Made by a program: the position numbers and the translations under genes. 64,000 nt of DNA from Gongronella butleri (Eukaryota > Mucoromycota > Mucoromycetes > Mucorales > Cunninghamellaceae): the NCBI GenBank assembly GCA_025201375.1, contig JAIWZP010000002.1, positions 310,001-374,000 of the forward strand, read 5' to 3'. Below the pieces are notes generated by a model. The model saw only the letters and a list, made by a program, of their open reading frames with translations, was not told the origin of the DNA and did no database searches. Positions 55,216-64,000 of this stretch are shown here, piece by piece (the stretch's first letter is position 1; each line of letters starts with the position of its first letter).

Positions 55216-56487
55216 ATGTCGGACGCCGAGTTCCAGCTTAAACTTGTGGATCCGCCGACGGATAGCATCACTGGCCTTCACTACCATGCGACGGTGCCGA
55301 ACCAGCTGCTGGTGTCATCGTGGGACAAGGTAAAAAAGCAACCTTTCGACGATCGAGCGCGCGACCGACACACCTTCTTTTTTTTTTTTATTAGACGGTG
55401 CGCGTTTACGACACACTATCTGGCTCGCTCAGGTACAAAGCGCTTTTTGACATGCCACTATTGGACGCCTGCTTTGCACCTGACCATCAGCTGCTGACAG
55501 CAGGACTCGACGGCTCGATCTCGACGTAAGGCACACGCTAATTGCGCGAAAAAGGCCATGATTCACCCGCTTTCTTCTTTTTCTAGGGTGAATGTGGCAA
55601 AAGACACCAAGCAGGTCTTGGGCAAACACGCGTCGGGGGCACGCAGTATCCATTGGGACAAGGATCGACGTAAGTGGCGCAATCAACGAATGATATTGCC
55701 CATTGATCCCCTTTTTTTTCAATAGAATGCGCATATTCTGGCTCGTGGGACAAGACGCTGCGCGTTTGGGATGTGCGTGCCGGCACGGAGACGAACAAGG
55801 TGAAGCTTGGTCATAAAGTGTTTAGCATGGATTTACGCGGCCATTTGCTCGGCGCCGCATTGACAGACCGCGAGACTCGCGTCTTTGACACGCGCAAGAT
55901 GAGCGAGCCATTGCACAGCATCCGCGTCCCGCAGCGTCACATGCTAAAATGCCTGCGCATCACACCAGACGCCACAGGTAATGAGATGAAAAAAAATGAA
56001 AAATGAAAAATAAATACGCGACGCTCATTTTTTTTAAAAAAATATATATATATTAGGCATGGCGGTCGCATCAATCGATGGGCGCGTGTGTTTGGAATTG
56101 TTTGACCGCAGCTCCGAGGCCGACCGCACGTTTGCGTGGCGCGCTCATCGGCACACGCTGCAAGTCGAGGACAAGGACACGGACTTGATAAAGGACACCG
56201 AGGTGGTGTACCCGGTGAATGCATTGGCGTTCCACCCCATCCACGGCACGCTCGCAACGGGTGGGTCCGACTGCACCGTGTTTGTGTGGAACACGCGTAG
56301 CCGCCGCCGCTTGCGTCAATTCACGCGCTTTAACGAGGAAATTGCACAGATCGACATTGACCCCACTGGCTCGCAGCTCGCCGTCGCAAGCTCGTACACC
56401 TTTGACGAGGGTCCACGCAGACACGCCCCCGACACCATCTACATTCGCACGCTCAAGGATGCCGACTTTCGCCCAAAAACAAAGTGA
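55216..56487 (+). CDS. BUB3: Mitotic checkpoint WD40 protein Bub3
   Basis: Bub3 is a seven-bladed propeller that binds phosphorylated MELT motifs of the kinetochore and recruits Bub1 and BubR1/Mad3. Five in-phase exons: 55216-55329, 55395-55525, 55587-55669, 55726-55977 and 56057-56487, 336 residues (yeast 341). Family landmarks are the N-terminus FQLKLVDPPTDSITGLHYH, SSWDKTVRVYD, GLDGSI, YSGSWDKTLRVWDVR, RHMLKCLRI, AVASIDGRVCLELFD, VYPVNALAFHPIHGTLATGGSD and FNEEIAQIDIDPTGSQLAVASSY. The gene is convergent with the EngB-type gene, 216 bases apart. Confidence 0.96.
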
Positions 56488-56703
56488 AATGTTCACCACT
56501 TCCCCCATTATACCAGTTTCCTCCCAAAGACGACGATTTTCCGTCTTTTTTCCTCTCTTTCATTCATATCCCCCCTGTGCCGTTGTAAGGTTGAATGATG
56601 GCGCTCTTTATCATTTCTCTTTCGCCCCCCCTCCTTAATTCATAAGCCAATTGCTCTCATTTCGCTCATAAATGCATTCAGCCAGTCACTTGTCCTTTTA
56701 TTG

Positions 56704-57764
56704 TTACATTTTTGCCGGTGGTGTGATGCCTGTTGCCTGCAGGATGGTCCACCGGAGGATGGACAGGTCGGATGCCGCAGCATCGACATTTTTCTTGCGT
56801 GGCATGCCCGCGTACAGCAGCTGTGGGTAGCACGACACGGACTTTAGCATGCTCTGTTCGATCTCTTGCTTGGCCTTGTCAAACGCGGTGGGCGATAGCC
56901 GGTCGCGCTTCGTTAGGATCAGCTGGTAGCTCAGACCACGCTCATCCAGGTAGTCAAACAGCATTTTGTCCCATTCCTTGAGCCCCGCCGTCGGATCCAC
57001 AAGCACAAACAGTCGCCGCAGCCTACGCGAAGAACGAATAAAAATAATGTCAGGCACCAGGACATGTCATTTGGCTCTCTCAAGCGCTTACTGCTGCCGA
57101 TTCGCGAGGTAATCAATAATCATATCGCCCCATTCCGCTTGCGATTTGTACCCATAACCTGGCATGTCCACGAGCGTCACCTGGCCGCCGCATACATCAA
57201 AAAAATTGAGCAATTTGGTGTGGCCCTGAATAAAAATAAAAAAAGGGCATAAATACGCGAAAATGCCCCTTTTTGCGTTGAAAAAAAGTGCCTCGACGAA
57301 GGTCTCGAGCACGTACCGGCTTGCTGGACGTCTTGACAAGTCGCTGCTGATTGACAAGTCGGTTGATCAGGGTTGATTTCTAAGGACAAAAAGTGAGTTG
57401 TTCCAAAAAAATAAAAATAAAAATAAAAAAAGCGCCTTGTGCGTCACGTCAAGATCGCTCTCTTTTCCGGTTTCAACGAGACACCTACACCAACGTTGCT
57501 ACGTCCAACAAAGGCGACCTATAAAATGAGAGTAGCATCAGCACAATGGCAAGATCGCGACGCGTGCGCGATCAAAAGAAGCGTGTTGTCGCGACCCCTT
57601 ACCTCTGGTGTCGTCGTCGTGGGTGCCTGCGACCATTCGGAGCAGCTTTTGATAAATTTGGGTGCCTGAGCAAACTGCTTGTCCGCCCATCGTTGCTGTG
57701 TCGCTGTCAATGTAGGCAGGGGTATAAAGGATAGTGTGCTGTAAAGGCGAGAACGAGCGAGCAT
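56704..57764 (-). CDS. MRX8: EngB/YihA-type GTPase, probably mitochondrial (Mrx8-like)
   Basis: EngB-family GTPases help assemble the large ribosomal subunit; fungal forms act in mitochondria. Five in-phase exons on minus: 57603-57764, 57489-57518, 57317-57379, 57092-57225 and 56704-57022, 235 residues. The start MLARSRLYSTLSF is basic and hydroxylated like a mitochondrial presequence. G1 is GRSNVGKST (59-67), split by an intron after GRSNVG; exon 2 is only 30 bases. GHTKLLNFF contains the G2 Thr, VDMPGYGY is G3 and LTKRDRL is G4. The EngB-specific DYLANRQQLRRLFVLVDPTAGLKEWD is present. I see no alternative identification. Confidence 0.93.
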
Positions 57765-58287
57765 GGTGCAAATTCAATAAAAAAAAAGCGGGAAGAAGAA
57801 AATGCACAGAAAATGCAGATCGCGCTCTTGTGTCACGTCCTCTCATTTTTTGACAGGAGTTTTTGCTTACCGCAGCCCAAATCACCCCGCTTGTTGTGCG
57901 CTTGAAACGAACATGTTAGATTGTAAGTGCATCAAAACTCATGATCTACCTGGCCGAACATGGCATTTCTGGGCTTGATGCATACCGCTTGGCCGAGAGG
58001 AGGCGCCACTTGTTGGTTCTAGGTTGGCTCATTGTCTCAACTCACAAAGTATCATTGTTGTCTAAGGCACAGCGTACAGGTCTAAAATCATGTGTAATTC
58101 CGAATACAGTATCATAATTAAACCGAAAATGTCATCATTTTGAGTTTTACGGTACGTGCCATTTCTTCTCTCAATACAATATTGTTGTACTGTAAAGCGC
58201 TTGATCTGTCGATGTTTTGACTTGAGCGGAGAGCGGACAGAAACTGACGACGTGTGCTATGATACAGTATCATACAGTACCTGTTAC
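57765..58287. other. Intergenic with TACTGTA-rich DNA
   Basis: No gene is recognised. From about 58090 onwards, ATACAGTATCAT, TACTGTA and similar motifs recur. Confidence 0.45.
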
Positions 58288-58560
58288 TGTAAACAACAAT
58301 GAGCGCGTTTTTCAGATTTTTTGCCGGTCTGCTGTGCCTCCAGAATTTTTTATGATACAGCGTTCTTGCTCACCAGTGAAACCTGCATCACGGCGTAAAT
58401 TATAGCCCAATGTTCAAGACGGATCCGCCCGATTTTTTTTACACTCGAAAATGCCAGAAGCCTACTATTTGTACTATTTTGCATTCATCTGTCCATCTGC
58501 ATGGTCGACCCTGCTCAAAAACAGCTGCATCGAATTCAGCATGTCAATCTTGACATGGAT
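58288..58560. repeat. Interspersed repeat R2, copy 2 (first part)
   Basis: This matches 22288-22590: GCGCGTTTTTCAGA, GTGCCTCCAGAA, GTGAAACCTGCATCACGG, CACTCGAAAATGCCAGA and CATCTGTCCATCTGCATGGTCGACC. It diverges after GAATTCAGC. Confidence 0.7.
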
Positions 58561-59000
58561 CATTAGAGCATGCAAGGCAGCGGATCACAGCCAAGATTCA
58601 TTCTCGGTCGCACACAGGGCCTGCCATCTTGCTTTTCCTAGCACACGCTCAATATTAGTGCATAAAGCACAGCATCAGCAGCATATGCTGCGGCTACGCG
58701 TGACGCTCATTAGCAATCACATTGCCCCTTAGTGTAGCATGACGCGCTGGAAACAAAGGGTGCCTAATGCAATGCATTGATTCCCATGATCGGACCCTTT
58801 GCACAGCCCGAGACTCCGGTCAGATAGCCACACAGCTGAATGTCTGACCCTGAATCATCCATTCCTCCCCTCTATTTAAGCTCGCCTTCCCTTAGTCTCT
58901 CTTTCTCTTTCCTCTTATCTTTCTTTTCCCCATTAAAGCCGTACTTTTAGTCCCGTCTTTTCTGTCTTGTTCACTATATTCACACAGCACACCCATTTTT
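58561..59000. other. Gene-free segment inside R2-rich region
   Basis: No gene or repeat match is recognised. A C/T-rich stretch lies at about 58855-58930. Confidence 0.4.
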
Positions 59001-59355
59001 TTTGGACACGAAAATGTGAAAAAAATGCGTGTTTTCAGACTTTGCCGGCCTGTTGTGCCTCCAGATTTTTTTTTACAGCCCACAGTACTTGCCCGCCACT
59101 GAAACTTGCATCATGGCGTAAACTATACCTACGTAGCTCCGTGCTCAATACAGACCCGCCCAATTTTTTTTGGACACGAAAATGTAAAAGTGCGTGTTTT
59201 CAAACCTTGCCGGCCTGCTGTGCCCCCAGAAATTTTTTTACAGCCTACTTGCCCGCCGCCAATGAAACTTGCCTCACGGCCTACCTACTACTAATTAAAC
59301 TATACCGGTAGCCCAGTGCTCAAGGCGAACCCACCCGATTTTTTTGGACTCGAAA
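59001..59355. repeat. Tandem pair of a 170-base R2 module
   Basis: Units start near 59001 and 59169, each beginning TTTGGACACGAAAATGT and containing TGCGTGTTTTCA, CTTGCCGGCCTG, GTGCC.CCAGA and TTGCCCGCC. A third copy begins at 59339 and is cut short. The same module, single, is part of R2 at 22.3 and 58.3 kb, and a fragment is at 60.68-60.74 kb. Confidence 0.75.
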
Positions 59356-59454
59356 ATGTAAAGAATATGACCCAGCACCAGCCACCGCCTGCGGTGAGTG
59401 GCGGAGGGCATTGGAGCCGAAGGCTCGCCCGGAAGCTAGCTAGTACTTCAGTGC

Positions 59455-60236
59455 ACAAAATTTGCAACAAAAAAGCTTAAACCCCCAAAGCGCTACGACC
59501 ACTTTTGAAAAATTCAGGGGTCACTCAGGGGTCACACATTTCAATCTCAGAAAATGCCAAATTTGGGATATTTCAAACTCCGAGTGATCAATGCATCCCA
59601 AACTAGTAATTTAGACGATTTGCTATTGACAGATACGGTAAAACGGCAAGTCGACCGCTTTTAGAAAATTCAGGGGTCACTCAGGGGTCACAAATTTCAA
59701 TCTCAGAAAATGCCAAATTTGGTGGATTTTAAACTCCGAGTGATCGATGCATCCCAAACTGGTAATTTCGACAATTTGCTTTTGACAGATAATTACCGTA
59801 ATAACAACGGCTAGTCGTCGCCCCTGCATACGTAATAAGAAAAAAGCCCAAAGAGTGACGCATGAACGGCGATCGACTGAGAAAGGTGCCTACTTTGGGC
59901 AAGATTTTTTTGCACAATTTTAAGGTTTGGCACTTCCAAATTAAAGTGGTGGATTGCATGGAACTTTTATTTTTTATTTTTTTTTGCTTTTTTATTTTGC
60001 ACATGTTTGTGCGCTGAGTGGCTGCCGCCTGGTGAAATGACGCACCGATGCAAAAAGTTCAAATTCATGCTAGCGCGCTGCAAGTTATCCCATTAGATGC
60101 TTTGCCCTCTGGTTGTTAATAAAACTGCAATAAATTCACAGGTTTATTAGACCGTTACTGTATGTAGCGAGCAAATCGCGATCAAAAATTTTGATGAAAA
60201 AGTGAATTTTCTCTGCGAGTTTTTATAGCCATCCAC
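59455..60236. repeat. Interspersed repeat R2, copy 3 (second part)
   Basis: This is collinear with about 22590-23115. The GGGGTCACTCAGGGGTCAC block and the following 130 bases are present twice (about 59510 and 59673), so this copy has an internal duplication. It ends with TGAATTTTCTCTGCGAG as in copy 1. Confidence 0.75.
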
Positions 60237-61481
60237 CAATGAAACTGGTCTCATTATCGATAGAGATTCAACAGGTAATTTCGACACGTCAAAAATATCG
60301 AGGTGTGTTGTCCAATCCGTTACCGAGAACATTGAGGTTGGAAATTTTTGAAATGTTTGAACGGCTTTCACAAGCGTATAAAGTAGTTCATGCATCGGGC
60401 AACAAACAAACATTCCAGAAATGACGTCCAAGCATGTCTCGTTTGAATGGTGCTAGTTTCATCTCGATCCACGGAGTATGTACTGTACGTACGACCATGT
60501 TTTTTAATCTCAGTGGAGAGAAATTGGCGCGTGCTACAGTAGTACTGTATCATCATTTCAAAGGCTGATATGATACTGTATACTGTACCTACATCATACT
60601 GTACATCGCGCTACGTACACTGCACAAAAACGTACACATTTATGATACTGTTGTACCCTCTTTTTTTTTTTTTTTTAAAAAAAATGCGTTTTTTTCAGAC
60701 TTTGCCAGCCTCCTGTGCCTCCAGATTTTTTTTTGCCGTCTCACGGTCTGCACATCATCCCTTTGCACCTACAGTATTTAGCGTGTAAATGATTAAATTT
60801 GGATAAAAAAAGAAGCATGAGTGAGAAGAGCTACAGTAAATCATGAGCTTTCGGCTTGCCGCGTGTTTGGCTGGGCGCGGACTTTGGGAAGGTTTTGTGT
60901 CACCATTATGCATGAATAATAAAGTGGCGCAATGTTCAATGCTGTCATTTCATGACAGCCAGCATGAGCAGCCAAGTCCGACGCGCGTATTTGTTGGGGC
61001 TTCCCTTCCTCTGAAAAGATGAAGGCAGATTGTTGTCGTCCGTATTTTATTGATAAATCGAGTCATGTGGGTTGACGATCAATTCCCACGACGGGTGGTC
61101 TGTTTTACGTAGCCGCTTTTTGCAAGTTCGTAAAAGAGGGAGGGGGCCCAGGGCCTTTTATCTTTCTTCTCGTCGCCCTTTTTTTTCTCACTTTTCCGCG
61201 TTTTTTCTTGTCTTTCGCGCTTTTTTTATCTACAGTAATTGTTGTCTGTAGAAGATTGTTAAGTCCATGGATACAGTATGCGACAAAAAACATGAAGATT
61301 ACAGTAGACGCTGCTTATCTTTGGCATGTTGGTCTTTTAGAACGCTTGGTGGAAGTTGGCTGAGTCCATCCTAATGGCCTAACAAGATATTACTACGATG
61401 TTTTTGTGGTCCAAGATGCGCCTTCGTTCCATTCTTAGGTGCACCAAGCAGCGTTGAGCGTCTGTGGTTACCCCAAGACTA
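60237..61481. other. Gene-free region with TACTGTA tract
   Basis: About 1.2 kb without a supported gene. TACTGTAC-type motifs are dense near 60535-60660, and a fragment of the R2 module lies at about 60685-60735. The last part may hold upstream exons of the following gene, but I cannot place them. Confidence 0.4.
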
Positions 61482-62273
61482 ATGGCGAATTTGCGCTCCG
61501 TTTTGAACCCACCTGCCAGCGGCCATCAAGTGGCAACGGAAACACATCTTTTGGTGAAGATGGCGGCCACTTTGGAGAAATGTTTCCAGCAACAGGCAAC
61601 TTTGACAGCACGCAACAAAACGTTGCGCGCTGCGTATCAGGTCGAATTGTATCGGCAGACGGAACAATTTTTGCGAGACACGGCTGTCAACGGCCAGACA
61701 CTGATGACCATGAGTGGCTTGAAAAGCGAAGCGCAGGTGACGCAGCAAGTCCCCACAGCAATGGCGACTCATGCAGAGTTTTATGTGAATTTTGCGCGGA
61801 TGCACACCGATGGCAACATGCATGGCGTCGCGTAAGTCAAAAAAAAGACGTGTTTCTGTCGCTCATGGACTTGTCCTACTGTTTCAGCGCATGTTGTACA
61901 CTGAGCATCTCAAAGGTCAACATGCGCACCGAATTTGCATGGATTCCGGGACGCATCTTGTTTTGCTGGTCAGCTCTTTGTTCGATGCAACGCGGTTGCG
62001 CGATGTAAGTCGTGAAAAAACGTGCATTCGTTCTTTGATTTTGGTGTTTCTCATTCTCCTTATTTCCAGTATAAGACGGAAGAGATCGAGAACGTGGCGA
62101 AATCAGTGCGCCAACACCATGGCCATCTACAAACGACGGACTTCGACACAAATCTACCTGTCATGGAATCTTTGCTCGCAGAATTAGATGCTTTAGAAGC
62201 GACACAAATTGAACGAAGAAAATTACGACAATTCTCGTGCATAGGGATGATTTTACTGTATCTAATAAAATAA
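61482..62273 (+). CDS. Unrecognised coiled-coil protein
   Basis: I do not recognise this protein. Exon 1 (61482-61831) encodes MANLRSVLNPPAS, then a helical stretch (ATLEKCFQQQATLTARNKTLRAAYQVELYRQTEQFL). A second exon from 61889 reads RMLYTEHLKGQHAHRI...SSLFDATRLRD up to a GTAAGT at 62007, and a third from 62071 reads YKTEEIENVAKSVRQHHG...MESLLAELDALEATQIERRKLR and ends at 62273. Exons 2 and 3 join in phase and look helical throughout. Exon 1 is out of phase with exon 2 by one base, so the model has an error, a damaged base or a missed exon. The start could also be further upstream. Confidence 0.4.
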
Positions 62274-62497
62274 ATATGATTTTTTTTAAAAAAAGAAAAG
62301 TGCCATTTCACTGATGTCCGAGATTTTTGCATTGAATACGCGCGCGCATCGGGACTCGAATGTCAGCGTGGCTGGTCCGATGCGGAAATAGGCGGGAGTC
62401 TGAATTTGGTAAAAGGGGTCGCTCCTTTTACTTTCTCCCTGTTTCTTCTTTTCGCCCCCTTTTTTTCTTTCTTTTATTTTTATTTTTCTCTTGCTTG

Positions 62498-63194
62498 ATG
62501 CTGTTTGCCCATTCGACGCAGTCGGCACACCTGGCGCAGGAGATTGACCGTGCGCGGTGTCAGGGACACTGGCACCTTGTGCCTGACCTTGTCAAGCGGT
62601 ATGTCCGCCAGCACCCCGAGGGCGTAGGTAAAACAAGGACCGCATAGACTGGGGTTGGGGTGGGTGGGTGGGGGCGCGAGACAGACAGGCGCGACCCCAC
62701 AAAGCAAGTCAAACACGACTCGACGCAATTGAACGCTTTATTTTCATTTTTTTCTCTTTAGAAGAGTGGGAGCAGCTTTTATTGGCGGAAGTACAGCTTG
62801 TGCAGCTTGTCAAGGACGCGCGCACCGTCGAGGCACACGAGGCGCAGGGAATCAAATCGCAGCTAGACACGGTGTTGACCACTTCCAAGGCTTCGGCGCA
62901 AGTCAAGGAGGTAAATGCTGAGAAAAGTCGTGAAAATGGTCCCCACCCCGGCTCACACCCGTGCTCGTTTTGTTTTTTTTTCCTTAGTGCGCCAAGGTGG
63001 TGCTGGCCCGGTTGCTTTTTGTGTGCCGCGAGTATCGGCAGGCGGCGGCACTGGCGCACTCTATCCGATTTGAGCAGCAAATTGAGGGCTACACGCTGAT
63101 TCTGTGCATGCAGGCAAAGACCGTCCAGGGTAACCCAAAAGAAAAAAAGGAGGCGCTTTTTTTTTTTTTTTTTTTTGTCTCATACGTACGTTTC

Positions 63195-63234
<40 letters not shown>

Positions 63235-64000
63235 ATTCGTTAGCGATGTGTTTGGAGCAATTGGGCGATTTCGAGGCATGTTTGCGGTCGTATGACTCGC
63301 TAGCGATGCTGCTGCTTGATCACATGCTGCCTGTACAAGATGCGATGGTGCTCGAATGGCTGGAGGAAGCTCTGTATCGTGGATGTCAGCTGACGATGCA
63401 AGCGTAAGGATAAAAAAAGTCAAAAAAAAAAAAGAAAAACCCATGGCAGCCACGATTTGTGTTTCTGCTCACGGACCGCCTCAATTTTAAAATTAAAATT
63501 TTAGACCAGGCAGCACCCAACAAAGGCGGCAGCTGCTTTTGTGCCACCACCGATTGACGTCACACCAACCTTTTTCGTGGCAATTGGCACGTCGGCGTGA
63601 ATTGACGTGTGCACTGCTCCAGCACCTGTCCGAAAAGAATGACGATGACGATGACGACGACGACCGCGATGATCGATTGCTTCAATTGCAGCTGTACACT
63701 CTTTACGAGAAGCTGGTGAACAAGAGTGACGGGACGCAGGATCTGGAGATGTTTGTAGAAATGCTTGCGCGCGATTTGCCGCGGCTTGCGCGGTCCGTGG
63801 ACGATTTGCACGGATTCAAGCAAGTGGTTGAGCGCGCCAAGCAGTTCAATCTATCGTCGGCGTGCCTCGTGCGGCACCATTTGACCATTTTGTACTATTT
63901 GGGTGAGTATCAGGAGGCGCACCATGCGATTCTCGCGTACCTGAGCTTGGCCGGCATCGTGCGACTGAGCCAATGGCACGACGACGATGGCCAAGGCAAA
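62498..64000 (+). CDS. YPP1: TPR protein Ypp1/TTC7-like (5' part, runs off the window)
   Basis: Ypp1/TTC7 is the TPR scaffold that with Efr3 holds phosphatidylinositol 4-kinase Stt4/PI4KA at the plasma membrane. Exons seen: 62498-62627, 62762-62910, 62988-63129, 63244-63403 and 63505 to the window end, all in phase, about 360 residues so far. The start ...LAQEIDRARCQGHWHLVPDLVKRYVRQHPEG is typical. TPR-like helices follow (KVVLARLLFVCREYRQAAAL, MCLEQLGDFEACLRSYDSL, LTILYYLGEYQEAHHAILAYL). An acidic insertion (a run of Asp after LSEKN) and long Ala/Leu helices are also present. The intron at 63130-63243 has two T runs. The family assignment is by layout and N-terminal similarity. Confidence 0.75.

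Noticed and set aside
1..64000. tRNA, rRNA and CRISPR elements
   Set aside because: I looked for tRNA-like TTC-loop contexts, long rRNA-like conserved stretches and evenly spaced short direct repeats with unique spacers, and found none I could support by eye.

Overview
This window is nuclear DNA from a eukaryote, most likely a fungus. Nearly every recognisable gene is interrupted by short introns (about 50 to 110 bases) that begin GTAAAA, GTAAGT or similar and end in long, almost pure T tracts before AG. Several proteins have fungal-type architectures: a cobalamin-independent methionine synthase of Met6 length, a Caf120-like PH protein, an F-BAR/DEP/RhoGAP protein of the Rgd2/Rga8 kind, a Ypp1/TTC7-like TPR protein and a DUF2470 plus TMEM254-like membrane protein. 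Remains of a kinesin-13 gene and a stand-alone relative of the MDH1B N-terminal domain point away from budding yeasts and towards an early-diverging lineage. I cannot name the phylum from sequence alone. All exon models come from reading frames and splice signals by eye, and phases were checked for each model.

Layout. 0.2-2.2 kb holds a tandem repeat of about 500 bases. 2.3-6.8 kb holds folylpolyglutamate synthase and tyrosyl-DNA phosphodiesterase 1, both on minus. 7.6-12.2 kb holds five tandem, intronless paralogues of an unrecognised protein family, one of them frameshifted. 12.5-17.1 kb (minus) encodes a C3HC zinc-finger (NIPA/ZC3HC1-like) protein that appears to be spliced in frame to an acidic tail of about 800 residues. 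It is divergent from glucosamine-6-phosphate deaminase (17.5-19.0 kb). A sulfotransferase-like gene follows at 19.6-20.5 kb. From 20.9 to 27.5 kb lies a graveyard: fragments of a kinesin-13 gene, a fold-back element, an LRR-like remnant, minisatellites and interspersed repeats. 28.0-36.1 kb is dense again: biotin protein ligase, a small glutaredoxin-fold protein, the DUF2470 protein, the RhoGAP and ribosomal protein L38. 36-40 kb is repeat-rich. Methionine synthase sits at 40.2-42.5 kb and a LEA-2-like membrane protein at 44.0-45.0 kb. Then come a repeat copy, Caf120 (46.9-50.3 kb, minus), an 18-exon degenerate kinesin (51.0-55.0 kb), Bub3, a mitochondrial EngB-type GTPase, more repeats, an unrecognised coiled-coil gene and the 5' part of Ypp1/TTC7.

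The genes are mostly unrelated housekeeping functions and not a pathway cluster. FPGS and methionine synthase both serve folate/one-carbon and methionine metabolism, but they are 36 kb apart. Two observations deserve most attention. One is the kinesin-like protein that keeps the motor fold landmarks but has lost the P-loop, switch I and switch II. The other is the five-copy intronless gene family whose stop codons mostly overlap or abut AATAAA signals.
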